A stretch of DNA of 64,000 bases. Source: Euglena gracilis. Lineage: Eukaryota; Euglenida; Euglenophyceae; Euglenales. The number at the start of each line of letters is the position of its first letter. Position 1 is the stretch's first letter. The notes below the pieces were generated by a model, which searched no databases, was not told the DNA's origin, and saw nothing but the letters and a program-made list of their open reading frames with translations. This document shows positions 32,870 to 44,049 of this stretch, piece after piece. The stretch is from positions 4,247,836 to 4,311,835 of the forward strand of contig CP154955.1 in assembly GCA_039621445.1 (NCBI GenBank). Reading direction: 5' to 3'. Both the position numbers and the translations under genes were made by a program.

Positions 32870-33060
32870 CATGTTTGGACAAGTGTTCCTTTGCGCAAAT
32901 GAGCAAAGAACCGTTTGCGAAATTGCAAATGAGCAAAAAATCATTTCTGAAATTGTGTGTTCTCGCTGTTGTGCAAACGGATTGTTTGTGCCGTTGCGCA
33001 AGTGGTCTCTGCATGCAATTGCGCAAGTGGTTCCTTTGCACACAGGAAACAAAGATAAGT
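32870..33060. repeat. Degenerate GCGCAAAT palindrome cluster
   Basis: Several words such as 'tttgcgcaaatgagcaaag', 'gccgttgcgcaagtgg' and 'gcaattgcgcaagtggttcc' in about 190 bp. Same motif class as in 11,798-17,345, but diverged. Confidence 0.55.
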
Positions 33061-33099
33061 CAAAGTGTGAAGTCAAAGTGTATTGTATTCAGTGGTTTT

Positions 33100-33205
33100 A
33101 TTAAGCCGGAGCGGACCCCATCCCCCGGAGGGGGTCCAGTCAGCCAGCAGCTCAAATCCAGCCAGCAGCCCACATTCGGGCTCGGAGTCCCCGGAGGGGG
33201 GGGGG
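33100..33205. mobile_element. Fragment of the 'ctggctgg' MITE family, inverted
   Basis: 'ccagccagcagctcaaatcc' and 'cagcagcccacattcggg' match the reverse complement of the right end of the 23,707-24,179 element. It is truncated where the next copy begins. Confidence 0.6.
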
Positions 33206-33672
33206 GCGGGAATTTCTTAAGGACCCCCCCCCGGGGGGGATCCAGCCTCCGGCTGGCAAAAAGGCTGCTAGCTGCTGGCTGGACCCTCCGGGGGGGTGGG
33301 GGGGGTCCGGGGCTGGAGGGGGCTGGGCTGGGCTGGGTCGGTGAAAAACAAAATTTTCTAACACATTTTTGCCATTTTCGACATTTGGTGGATGAAGCTA
33401 GATCAAGGATGGGGGGCCATGATGGAGGAAGGTGTGGTGAGGGGAAAAAAATGCAGGGATATGTGAGCGGGGCTGGCCAGCCTGCGGCCGGTGGCCCGGC
33501 CTTCGGCTGGCTGGCCCGGCATCCGGCCGGGCTGGACCCGACTTTATTTCAGTCGACCCCCGGGGGGGGGGGGGCTCCCAGCAAGAATTTGGGCTGCTGG
33601 CTGAATTTGAGCTGCTGGCTGGCTGGACCCCCCCCGGGGGGTAGGGTACCCTCTGGCTTAAGAAATTCCCTG
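33206..33672. mobile_element. 'ctggctgg' MITE family copy 2
   Basis: Left end cgggaatttcttaagg, right end cttaagaaattccctg, with the same internal order as 23,707-24,179 (ggctggcaaaaagg, gctagatcaagg, cccgactttatttca). Target duplications cannot be read because both flanks are G runs. Confidence 0.75.
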
Positions 33673-34020
33673 GGGGGGGGGGTCGAGTGAAATAAAGTTG
33701 GGTCCAGCCCGGCCGGAGCCGGGCCAGCCGGCCGCAGTCTGGCCAGCCCATTGGGCTGCCAGCTCACCTATTTCCCCCCCCCCCTCATCACAGCTTCCTC
33801 TATCACAGCCCCCCAGCCTTGATCTAGCTCCATCTATGAAAATGTCGAAAAATGGCAAAAATGCTTTAGAATATTTTGTTTTTCATCGACCCAGCCCCCT
33901 CCAGCCCCGGACCCCCCCCACCCCCATCCCCTGCCCTATACCCCCGGAATGGGGGGGGGGGGTCCAGCCAGCAGCTCGTTTCCATCCAGCAGCCTTTTTG
34001 CCAGCCGAAGGCTGGACCCC
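33673..34020. mobile_element. 'ctggctgg' MITE family, truncated inverted copy
   Basis: Runs opposite to its left neighbour: 'gtgaaataaagttgggtcc', 'ccttgatctagctccatc' and 'gcctttttgccagccgaagg' are reverse complements of landmarks in the direct copies. The outer TIR is missing. Together the two copies form an inverted doublet. Confidence 0.7.
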
Positions 34021-34089
34021 CTGCCCCAAATGGTTCCATCAACATCACAAGCTGATGAGGCAGCCGTTAGAATTTTCCCAAAACGCATG

Positions 34090-34200
34090 TTAACCCCCCC
34101 AAATAATAATAATACCCCCCGGGGTACTATTTATTCGCCTGAAGTCCCGGCATGAGGGGGGGGGGTACTATTTGGGGGTATTATTTGGGAGGTATTATTA
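34090..34200. repeat. Short 'ggggtactattt' inverted repeat
   Basis: 'cccggggtactatttattcg' and 'gggggtactatttgggggta' with 'aataataataata' on one side and 'ttattattattat' on the other, making an imperfect palindrome around 34,140. Confidence 0.5.
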
Positions 34201-34499
34201 TTATCCCTAAAGTTTTCGAAATTTTTTGAAATCTCATAGTACCCAAAATAGCACCCAAAAAACCCTCTTTTTGGTCATTTATTTCACTTTCTCATAAAGT
34301 TTAGCATTTTTGGAGGCCAAATGATCCAGAAAAACTGGTTTTTTTATAATAAAAAAACAATTCATTGTCAAAGATTGTTTTTTACCTACATTTTCAGGTC
34401 AAAATTCGGGTCATCAGCCCGAAAATGGGGGGGGTTAACTCGGTCACTGAAGTCCCAGCCCGAGGGGGGGGGTTTATTAGGGGGGGGGATGTCATTTGG

Positions 34500-34745
34500 G
34501 GGTCGCTGAGCTCTTATCTCTTTAGAGTAACAGCGAAGCTCACCTCTGGGGGAAAGGGGGAGTCGGACCCCCCTGCTCCCCCCCCCGTCCCCCCCCCCCG
34601 GTCGGGGCCACCTCGGGAACCGGCGGATTATCACCATGATCCCAGCTCCGTTCCCGGAATTTTTTTTTCAGTTGCGAGCGACTGGATTTCTAGTTTCCGA
34701 ATCACCTCCGTTTGACCCCCAACTCCCCGCCAGCCGCGAAGGGGC
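34500..34745. repeat. Uninterrupted counterpart of the composite-element insertion site
   Basis: The first half matches 11,712-11,790 (gtcgctgagctct...) and the second half matches 17,360-17,530 (cggattatcaccat..., gcgagcgactggatttct). Here the halves are contiguous, so this is a dispersed repeat without the 5.5-kb insert. Confidence 0.75.
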
Positions 34746-35540
34746 CCAAACTGGGTGGGATTGGCCCGCCCCCCCCCCCTTCCGACTCTGCCCTTTCGCC
34801 GGGGTCCAAAAATTGGTCAAAAGTCGATTTTTCGAAAATACCTCGAGAAAATGTACACCATTTCCAGAAATTTCGGTCTGGTGAAATGTACCCCCGGAAG
34901 CCCTCTATTGCCCCCCCCCCCGTTCGCTGTTTTGGCTGCCGACGTGCCTGACCCGTTTGATCCCAAAATGAGCGTTTTTAGACCATTTTTTAAAACCAGG
35001 GGACCCAAAAACACCCACCCACCCCTGGGGGGGGGGGGGCCGGGCAGGCATTATTATTTTTTAAGGCGCCTTAAAAAACTTCAAAAAGCCTTAAAATGTT
35101 TTTTGCCAAAATGCCTTAAAAAACCTTAAAAAAACCTTAAAAAACCTTAAAAAAATCACCCCGGGGAAGTTTTTCTTCCCTGTGATGACCTCAAAAAACC
35201 TTAAAAATTCTCCCTGAGAAAAAATTTTCTTGCAACAAACAAATAACGGCATGTTTGAAACCCCGCATAAAGCCAGTCAATGCAGAAGCGGTTGTGAACA
35301 AACAATATGAAAACCGGATTGTGTGCCAAGGTTTCTGGCATTAGAGAGGTAGTGTGTAGTGGGCCCCAGGCGGAATATTGGCCATGCTACTTCTGGAGGT
35401 CGGGCCGACCTATGGTCGGCCCGACCATGGTGTTATCGACCTGTGGAGGTCGGGCCGACCAGATCGACCTCCCCCCTTTTTGAAATTTAAACCCCCCCGA
35501 CCAAATTCTTCTCAATTTCGTTTATAAACTGTCAAACTGT

Positions 35541-35818
35541 CAGGGTTAGGGATGGAATAGGGATATGGTTAGGGGTTAGGGATAGGGTTAGGGTTAGGGT
35601 TAGGGATGGAGTTAGGAATACAGTTAGGGATAGGGTTAGGGACAGGGTTAGGGTTCGGGATAGGGATAGGGTCATTGATAGGGTCAGGGTTAGGGTTAGG
35701 GTTAGGGTTAGGGATAGGGTTAGGGTTCGGGATAGGGATAGGGTCATTGATAGGGTTAGGGTTAGGGTTAGGGTTAGGGACAGGGTTAGGGTTCGGGATA
35801 GGGATAGGGTCATTGATA
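35541..35818. repeat. Interstitial telomere-like TTAGGG array
   Basis: Degenerate gggtta/gggata units with an embedded roughly 70-80-bp higher-order repeat: 'ttcgggatagggatagggtc' followed by 'attgatagggt' occurs three times. Flanked by unrelated DNA, so not a chromosome end here. Short relics of the same kind lie near 3,920-3,950, 4,138-4,155 and 27,606-27,630. Confidence 0.85.
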
Positions 35819-36193
35819 ATAGTAATAATATAATAATAGGGTCAAAAAAGTTGAAAAAAAATCGAAAAAAAAATTGCCCGAAACCATGTTTTTTGGCCTC
35901 CCGGACCCAGAAAACCTGCTTTTGAGCCCAAAATGAGCGTTTTTCGACCCCATTGCCATTACCCGCCAGTCCCACCAAAACTGTGGGGGTTAACTCGAGC
36001 CTGGTGGAGAGTTGGGGGGGAAGTTACTTGACACGTGGCAAAAAAAAATGTTAAGAAGTGGTTGAATACCGAATTTTACCAAAACTGATTTTCCAAAATC
36101 AAAATTTAACCAAAATATTTTTTACCGTAATTCATTTTGTCGACACTGTAACCCTGTGCACCCCCCTCCCTAATATCAAGCCCTGGTTGGGAA

Positions 36194-36563
36194 CCGGGGT
36201 TTTTTTTAAGACCGGGGGGGAGGGGGGTCCCACTCCCCACATAGCTGGGCCAGAAGCGAGGTTAGCGCCGGCCATAAACAGACAAGAAGCCTTAGTGCAA
36301 CTAAGGGGGAGGGGGGTCCCCCACCACCCACCTTTAGATTATTTCCTAGCCATTTTTTTTGCCATTTTTGGGCTGAGGCTGCTGCCTGTCGGGGCGGGGT
36401 GTCCCCCCCCCCTGGGATGAGGGGTCTGAACCCCCCACCTCGCAAGGGGGGTCTGGACCGGCCTCCGGGGTGCCCAAGACCTCACACCGGGGGGGGGGGG
36501 GGGTCGGCTGGACCCACCCATCCTGCCCTACCCCCCTGGGGTCCAAGACTAAAAAAAACCCTG
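36194..36563. mobile_element. hAT-like MITE related to the one in mTERF gene B
   Basis: Left end ccggggttttttttaagac; right end, inverted, cagggttttttttagtcttgg. The internal block 'ggccataaacagacaagaag' with 'cttagtgcaactaag' matches the 1,185-1,581 element in inverted orientation. The flanks match only 5/8, so it is old or its boundary is slightly off. Confidence 0.65.
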
Positions 36564-36739
36564 GGGGGCAAACAGATGTGATTCAAAAAGCCAGGATACA
36601 CTCGCTCGCGACTGGAAAAAAATATGGAATGGGGCTAGGGTCATGGTTATTATACATAGTTTATGACCTTCCCAGGGGCGGGGGGGTGGTAAATTTAATT
36701 GAAATTAGCTTTTTTTAAAAAAAATTCATTTTGCTCCAC

Positions 36740-37370
36740 AAATAATTAATTGCAACTGCGCAAATGGACCACTCTCGTGAGAAGGTTCACCTCCAACATT
36801 GGGGACCTTTACGGCCAGAGCAGAGTGGAAACGCAACGTCCAGATTATCTGCGTGTTTGTGCGGCATTCCTCAGTTGGTCAAAAGCGTACGAGGGTCTTG
36901 CTCCATATGCCCCCAAAACTCCACTGTTTTCAATTCAGCAAAAGCATCCAGTCGCCGTTGGGGTACTGCGCGTCATGTTTTGATTAAACAAAACAATGAT
37001 GGAATGTCATTTTCAACTCATTTAACTCAAAGACAAAATTATTATTTTTGATCTTTTAGTGATTACTTTTTCATGGGCTCCAGCTTGTTTTTTTTGTAAA
37101 ACTCCAATATTTAATTTGGAAAAAGAATTTCTTTCTCTACCACAGATATGTAAAAACACATTTTTTGGCACTTTAGAAAATGCCCACGCCACATTTTTTT
37201 TAATTTTAACCTGCTTCCTGTCGTAACCCGGCCATGTGCCTGTTCAGGTGGGGTTTGTATAACCACCAGAAATGAAACCAACCCTCATAGTGAAAGAGAA
37301 AGTTGATGGCCAGCAAACACAACAAAAATTTGAACAAAACTGACGAGATTTCAATCGCAACAAAAAGCCT
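36740..37370. other. Unassigned sequence next to gene C middle exon
   Basis: Starts with 'caactgcgcaaatggaccac', a motif shared with the palindrome-rich elements. A plus-strand frame (36,750-36,983) with RRFTSNIGDLYGQSR and VCAAFLSW looks somewhat coding but belongs to no family I recognise. The remainder is A/T-rich intron-like DNA. Confidence 0.25.
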
Positions 37371-37374
37371 CCTT

Positions 37375-37527
37375 CTGGACAGCCCTGCGGTCAATGCTGA
37401 AATTGAACAAGGTGGGGACGACGCGCACGTGCCTGGCGACATTCAGGCCATTCTCCTCGAGGAACACAACCTTTTCCCGCAGGACTGCAGGCTGGCATCC
37501 GGAAATGTTTGGGTTGATGGAATGCTC
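37375..37527 (-). CDS. mTERF-like gene C, middle mTERF-repeat exon
   Basis: The minus-strand frame encodes SINPNISGCQPAVLREKVVFL, then EENGLNVARHVRVVPTLFNF and SIDRRAV. It aligns residue by residue with the gene A exon at 18,141-18,295. There is no ATG in the exon, so it is missed by start-to-stop ORF searches. An AG precedes the start (gcgatgag). Confidence 0.7.
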
Positions 37528-38329
37528 CTCATCGCATCGAGCGCATTGGACAGCGGGAGGGCTTTCACAATTACACTACGGAAACCAACCATTTTGCAAG
37601 CAACAAATATCTGGTAACATGCTTCCAAAACTCCAACAAAGGATGTGAAGACTTGGAAAAGGCAATTGAAGGTAGAGAGGGGCATCATTCACCTGAAAGA
37701 GTCGTTTCGTGTTTATCCCCCGTGCTTCCATAAAATTGACCACTTCCACCATTCGCTGAACAACGGATGAGGTTTTCCTGCAGGGAGGAGCACAGATTGT
37801 TTCAAAACAAAACAAGAAATTGCACTTTGATGTGGCAACATGCCCGGGGTGCGTTCCATCCAGGCTTATTTAAAATTACGGGGGGGGAGGTTAACCCACC
37901 ACCGGAAGGGAATCCGGGGGGCCCTTCTTTGCTTCTTATCAAAATTGACGAAAAATGAAACCACCGCTTCGTCAGGGTCCACACTCAGCCTGACCCCCTG
38001 CCCGCCCCCCCAAGGGTCGAACCTTTGCAATCCTCGGTTCCATCCTCCAACTCCGCAGATGCCAAAGGACTGTTGAGGCTGAGAATGCCTCAAAGACAGA
38101 AACCCAACTTAGGAATGCCTTGCTCCAAGAAGCACTTTCCTGGAAGTCCACGACCCGATTTCAAAGAGAACAAAAACAGGCAGTCTGCGCATAATAATAC
38201 CAGAGGCAATCAAAGTGAAGAAAACCAGTGGCATCCCATCAAATCATGTCGGTAAGCAAAGACCCTCCCTGTGTGGGCGTCGCCTTGCTTCGACATTTGT
38301 GCTGACTTACAGGATATTGTTGGAGCACC

Positions 38330-38410
38330 CAGCAGATCCCCTTGCACAGATGCCACTGTGAAAGCCGAAGCAGAAAGGGGGGCATGGCAACGGAAGCTTT
38401 CCGGACCTGA
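38330..38410 (-). CDS. mTERF gene C, possible extra exon ('SAFT..S.QGD')
   Basis: The minus strand encodes SASAFTVASVQGDLLGAP and is followed by a good donor (cctgtaagt). A matching piece, DSAFTLTSSQGDSL, lies at 56,735-56,778 downstream of the gene E N exon. Conservation in otherwise different surroundings suggests an exon; no domain is recognised. Confidence 0.4.
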
Positions 38411-38619
38411 ACGACAGGTGGCGGAAGACAACAGAAAGCAAGAGGAGCCTGTAGATTACAGACAAATAAAATCCCTTACTGTAAATATGGTTTTCCTGAT
38501 TCTATCACTGAGGGAATTTGCTGTGAACTATCTGCACATGAATGCGTAAACTGGAGAGGGTGACACAAGGAGGGAGGGAGATGACGTGACACGAGGGGAA
38601 GAGAGCAGCATGGCAAGTC

Positions 38620-41156
38620 AAAAATCTGCAATTAATTTCAGCTTCGGCCTTTCCACACCATTTTCTTGGCCAGTTGCAGCATAACAAGCTGCAATAGCAT
38701 CGGCCCTGGCCCAAAGCATAGATGGCCGACAATTGATGATCTCCACAGCATCCCCAGTGGTGGACAAGAGCTGCATTTTTGCGTCCAGTGAGGGTATCCG
38801 ACGTGACACGATAGCTGGGTAGACATTGATCACTCTGGCAACATCCAAACCAGAGCGTCGCATACGCCGGGTCCAGCTCAGAGGATAAAAAAAAATTTGG
38901 GTGGGAAAAAAGCTGCTGGCTGACCAGGTTTTTAGAAGTGCTGAGCTCTGTTCTTCCAAAAGCAGCAGTGCAGGAAAACTGAATTTTCGCCCAAAATATT
39001 GCCGAGAACGGCAAATTTGGAAAACTACCGCGCTGTTTTGGTGGCTCAAATCGGCTGTATCTTGGTGGCCAGGTGGGGAGTTGAGAGAAAATAAAAATAT
39101 GGTTAGATGGGATGTTCCCTTCATTCTCGAGGTACTTTCTTGGTTTCTTGATTTTGAGAATTCTTATGTTTTGGCCTAAACCAGGCCAAAAGTGGCCAAA
39201 AAGGACAAAAAATTGTCCCAGGGCTCGAAATAAGTCCGATTGGGGTCGAACTGGGTCGCAAAAAAATGAAACCGCAAAATGATCAAAATAGCCTTCTTGA
39301 TCTGAAACTTTTGGGATGGCCAACCTGTTCCGGCTTGTTCTCAACCATTTTGGCCCATTTTTGCAGCCCCCCCCCACCGGATACGAAACGTCCAGCCGCC
39401 CTTCAGGCGGATGCAAAATGAAGCTTGTCGATGGCAGGGTAAAGGATCTGAGAGGATGGGGTGTCCTCCGGCTTAAACGACGCCCTGATCCAGACCACGG
39501 CTCTGCATCCAGCACACCTTTTCCTTGAGTGTCTCCAGGTCCACTGAGAGGATAGCTGGCCGGTTCGTCACCACCCTCCGCACGTCTACCCGCAACTCCT
39601 CCAGATGGGCCACCACAGCCTCGACTCGCTGCCGGCTGCACCGCTTAAGCGCAGGGTAGCGGGCTGAAACAATCAGCACCAGTCATCTTTTCGCCACCGG
39701 AGGCTGCCTTCCACAGGGATGCCCGTCTGTCAAGGCATGAGGGGATGTTCAGTGTGCGAAGCCTAAAACAGTGCCTTGGTGGCGGGGCATCGCTATAGCA
39801 GGGATTTTGAATCTCGCATCCATTTCCAACGGTATCTTGCGGTGCAGTTCTTCCACTAGCGCCTGCCACAGGAAACTGATGAGAAGACAAAAGGGGCCCT
39901 TTGGGCTCATATTTCACATTTTGAGCGAACTTTGTTGCAACAGACATCCGCAACCGCAGCGACCTTTGCGGAAATTTTTTTGGCAGAGCATAAATTCTTC
40001 TGAAGTCTAGGCTGGATGCAAAGTAAACACCCGAAAGCAAGAACGGTGGCAATTCCGGTCGATATTTGAGGGCAACCATGCCCTGATTTTTACACGGGTG
40101 TTCTCCAGGGGCCAATTTTCCTCATTTTGACTCTCCTTTCTGATGGGAAAGCCTGGAGGGGCAGGTGTTGGATTCCCAGGTTGAAAAATGGAAAACTCAA
40201 ATGAAAGCATTACCAGGTTGCCTTTTTAAATGTGAAGGCCTGAAGCTTATCCCAGGTTGCGTTCCCTTGATCAACCTCGGCCCATGCCGACCCCCACTGG
40301 TTGTTGACACCGTGGGCTGTTGAGCCCAACTTGACCCTCAAAGTTGGCCTTTCTGTTGGACCAAATAAGTGGCCAAAAAAAATCATTGAATGTCAGTTTT
40401 AGTCCTAAATTTAGGCCTGTTACTGAAACCCTATCCCTATCGTCAATTCTATTTTTGTGACTGGTAATTTGGATATCCGCCCCCCAAAAGTGGTGGTGTT
40501 GGGTGGTTTCCAGGACCCCCAAAACCTGGGTATTGGTGTGCCATGCAACAGGGCCGCAGTGGTTCATCGTGCTTTGATGGGGGGGGGGGGGTCTGGTCAC
40601 CGGACCTCATCAAAGGATGTATGAACCACAATGGCTAAATGCTTCCTTATATATGGAAACCTTTGTTCGAATTTCGAACTTTTCGGATTTTGGTTTAATA
40701 TATTTCTTGTGAGGCCAAACTGCCAAACTCCCGAACGAAAGGTTGGGAGGTGCCAAAGATTGTGTTTCAATGTCTGAAGGGTCGTTGAAACCTAGCGGCA
40801 ATCCAAAAATAAATTGTGAATTGTCAGTACTTATTTTTCCATTTGTATTTTGCAAAGAAAGATTTTAGAGGAAAATGAAGACATCACAAAATACATACAA
40901 TTCGTAGTTTTGTTAGGTGAGATATCGGGCCAATTTGAGGTCCCGACCCAAGCAACAACATCAAAAAACGTGACCACTCTCAGTCCCCAACTGGGGGGGG
41001 GGAGGCTACAGCACCACCCATCCCAAACACTCCCCCAGGTGGGAAGGCTCGAAAGCGTCCTACACCCACCTACCCACAGCACCAACCTCTTCGGCAATAT
41101 CCACCTCCTTGAAGAGATGCCTGCTCTGCACATCGATGCCATACTGGTCATTGGTG
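38620..41156 (-). CDS. mTERF-like gene C: 'YGIDV' segment and N-terminal mTERF-repeat exon, interrupted by two elements
   Basis: Minus strand: cccag acceptor, STNDQYGIDV (41,156-41,124), element 39,680-41,123, RYPALKRCSRQRVEAVVAHL, EELRVDVRRVVTNRPAIL and VCWMQSRGLD (39,679-39,488), element 38,851-39,487, DVARVINVYPAIV, GDAVEIINCRPSML and YAATGQENGVERPKL (38,850-38,620). Collapsing each element to a single 8-bp target copy keeps the frame open: the apparent stop just upstream of the RYPAL part lies inside the first element. Family and probable organellar role as for the other paralogues. Confidence 0.74.
38851..39487. mobile_element. TIR element inside mTERF gene C (RGL|D position)
   Basis: Left end CAGAGCGTCGCATACGCCGG; right end, inverted, CAGGGCGTCGTTTAAGCCGG. 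The flanks atccaaac (38,843-38,850) and atccagac (39,488-39,495) match at 7/8. It occupies exactly the site of the 1,185-1,581 element in gene B but has different termini. The 637-bp interior has no recognised coding content. Confidence 0.82.
39680..41123. mobile_element. MITE-derived intron in mTERF gene C (YGIDV position), enlarged
   Basis: Left end CAGTCATCTTTTCGCC; right end, inverted, CAGGCATCTCTTCAAGG. The flanks atcagcac (39,672-39,679) and ctctgcac (41,124-41,131) match at 6/8. At 1,444 bp it is about five times the gene B and E counterparts, so it probably took up later insertions. The interior around 40,560-40,600 has a G run; no gene is seen in it. Confidence 0.72.
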
Positions 41157-41289
41157 CTGGGGTGCGGCTGAGAAATAATCATGTGTTCCAAGATGTGCGA
41201 CACAACATCAACAAAGCAACAAAGAAACCTTCACCACCCCACCTCGAGGGTGGTTTGATGCCTGACGGCACTGCACACAGGGGGTCTCA

Positions 41290-41860
41290 TTAGCCTTTGG
41301 ATCTGAAAAGCAGAAGCGGGGACATCATTTCAGGAGGATGTTTGGGAAGGCCAGGGGGGGTCGACCCACCACACCCACCATGGCACTGCCTGAAAAAACT
41401 TCGGAACCGAAGGCGCCGAAAGATAACTTTGACGGGGCCGCCGGAAATACGGTAAGGGATGGTGGGTGGGGGTCTGACACCCTCCCACCCACCAGGACAC
41501 CAGGATGGGGGGGGATTGTACACCCACCGTCAGTTTGGTCACTCGGGACAAAATGGGTCGAAAATTTCCTGGCGCCGTCTGCGCCGGGTGGGGTCAGGCA
41601 CGCGTTTAACCCACGGACCGGACTTCAGAGGTCCGGACTCCAAGTGCGAAACCCGGGCGGCGCCCACCAGGCGACGAAGCGGCACACCACCCATAGGGTT
41701 GCGGGGATTCCCGTACAGCCCTGGTTGGGGTCGGACCCCCTCCTACCTCGAAGCTGAAGGGGCTGGGAAAACTGTCAGTTTCGAAGACGGTCAAAGGGCC
41801 ATATGCTGGCCAAAATTGTTGGAAAATCCCTGGTTTTTCTAAAAAAAAATTAATCCAAAA
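41290..41860. other. Repeat-rich intron sequence of gene C
   Basis: Contains C/G runs, 'gaaggcgccgaaag' and 'ctggcgccgtctgcgccggg' hairpin words typical of the MITEs here, and 'gtgggtgggggtc' words. Probable decayed MITE(s); ends not resolved. Confidence 0.4.
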
Positions 41861-42064
41861 AATGCTCATTTTTTGATTTTTTGACATTTTTTTAATGTGA
41901 AAAACACCAAAGTATGTAAAATATGCAATGTGCAAAAAACCGAGGGGAAAGAGCATTCTTTTGCATTTTCCAACGCTGTGCATCATGAGAAGAAATAAAT
42001 TATCGTTATTTTTCGAACCTGTAAAGGGAGGTTCGGACACCCCCTCCCAACATCGAGGGGGGGT

Positions 42065-42401
42065 CCAGACCATACCACTGCTTAGCGACCCCTGGGGGGG
42101 GGGGGGCTTTCCACTCTGAAAAACCCAGTTTGATAACTTTTTTGGACCTCCCCGGAGGGGCGGGGGATCGGCCACTCTTGAATGCGCTTGTGTTGGCAAG
42201 GCACTATTGCCAACAAATGTCTCAAAAAATCCAAAAAAAATTCCGGCGCCTTCGGCGCCAGGCCAGCCACTTTTTCAAATTGGGGCTACCCCCCCGGGGG
42301 GGGGGGGGGGGGCTCTTGGCCAGAAACCCAGTCAGTCATCTGAAAAAAACCAGTCAGTCACCCCCCGGGGGGGAGGGACAGCAAGCAATGGTATGGTCCG
42401 G
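42065..42401. mobile_element. TIR element of the CCAGACCATACC family
   Basis: Left end CCAGACCATACCACTGCTTA; right end, inverted, CCGGACCATACCATTGCTTG. The centre carries the hairpin 'ggcgccttcggcgcc'. Shares words with 31,032-31,352. No target duplication is readable because of the flanking G and C runs. Confidence 0.7.
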
Positions 42402-42454
42402 ACCCCCCCCTAACCACCCTTCCCATCAATCCCTGGGGGAGGGGTTTGCAAAGC

Positions 42455-42792
42455 CTAATATATATTTATATATATGTGTATATATATATGTATATGTATA
42501 TATATGTATATGTATATATATGTATATATATACATATATATCTGTCTATATATATATATTACATACATACATATATATATATAACTGATTGCATATGTAT
42601 ATATATATATATATATGCATACATATATATACATATATGTACATATCTATCTATCTATATATATTATATACATATACATATACATATATACAGATATATG
42701 TATGTATGGAGGGAGAGAGATAGATACGATATAGAGTATAGATAGATATATATGATCAGAGATAGAGATATATATATATATATATTATATAT

Positions 42793-42846
<54 letters not shown>

Positions 42847-42860
42847 ATATATATATGGGA
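42455..42860. repeat. Complex (TA)n / (ATGTAT)n microsatellite
   Basis: About 400 bp of TA-dominated repeats with ATGTAT, ATCT and GATA variants. Tyr/Ile-rich open frames across it are artefacts. Confidence 0.98.
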
Positions 42861-42869
42861 CTATTTTGG

Positions 42870-43380
42870 GGCGATTCCAAGCCATTAAAAGCTACAATCA
42901 CCTGTTTCAGAAAGTTTCGAATATTCTGAGCCTTTTTGGACACACTTTAGACCAGTTTTGACAACTTTTCTAGCCTTTTTAAGCCATTTTAACAAATAAG
43001 GATGATTTTGTGGTGGAAAATGGCCCAAACAACAGCTGATGTGAGCAAACAAAAAATGCAAAAATAGGGAACGGTGGTCCAAAAAGCCAATCATGGTTAA
43101 GAATCGCCTTGAAGGGCACAAAATTGCCAAAAAATGGCAAAAAAAAAGTTAAAAATGCCCCCCCCAAAATGAACAAATGGTCCCAAAAATAGTTGACAAA
43201 AGCTCAAAATTTCCCCGAATAACGCATGGAAAATAGGCGATTATAGGCAAAATATGCAGTGGGAAATTCTGAAAACCCTCGAAATATGCACACAATACGC
43301 ACTTTTGGCTTAAAAAAAAAGTGAAATATGCACTGAAAATGCAAAAGATGCGCAAAATAGCTCCTCCACCCCCCCCTGGG
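42870..43380. other. No gene recognised
   Basis: A/T-rich intronic sequence of gene C with 'aaaatgcaaaa'-type words and a frame on the minus strand rich in Phe and Cys that I do not credit. Confidence 0.35.
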
Positions 43381-43564
43381 TATATGGAACGGCTCAAGCA
43401 ACAAAATCCCAGGTGAGAAAATGGCATCTGTAGATAAGGAAACACCTGTGGGGATGAAACACATGAACAAAAATATACGTACAATAATAATCAAGAACAC
43501 CAGCTTTGCCATTTTGTTGGCAAACACAACTTATGGCTCGGTGATAGAAAAAACGTCGAAACAC

Positions 43565-43608
43565 AACCCATGCAAGATATTCCAGCGCCTCATTGGAGGA
43601 TGGTACAC
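43565..43608 (-). CDS. mTERF gene C, short 'SNE' exon
   Basis: The acceptor gcctctctcag precedes GVPSSNEALEYLAWVV on the minus strand. It is followed 160 bp downstream by another short conserved piece (GILLLEPFHIP, about 43,380-43,412), echoed at 2,340-2,375 and 58,010-58,045. Confidence 0.55.
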
Positions 43609-44049
43609 CTGAGAGAGGCGCACCCAGACACAAAACGAACTCTGGACGTTCGAGTTCTCTATTGCAGTCCTTCCTTCAACAAATGTTAGCAGCATAGCAT
43701 GGCAACTCATGGGCACTGTACAGGGTGTCAACGTCGTCAGGGGGAGCACTGCTCTGCTGGAGAGGATGGGAAAATTTTCAACTTCAGAGGAAACATTTCA
43801 GAAAAAAACGTATCACTGTTTTCACAATTTAGTTAGAAATACAATTTAGTTTTTTTGGGAACACGCCCATTCTGCTGTTTGACAAACAAGAAACAATTCT
43901 GCCGCTCCGGCTGTATCACGCAACTCGGTGGGATATTTTGTTCGAAACCTCTGTTAATTACAACTGTATCGTGATCGCGAGGCATGCAACGAACATATTT
44001 TGGTTTTCCCAGGCGTTGTTGTTGGTTTTTAGGATTTTTTAAAAAATTG

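Noticed and set aside
35541-35818. A chromosome end
   Set aside because: The array is degenerate and continues into ordinary sequence on both sides.
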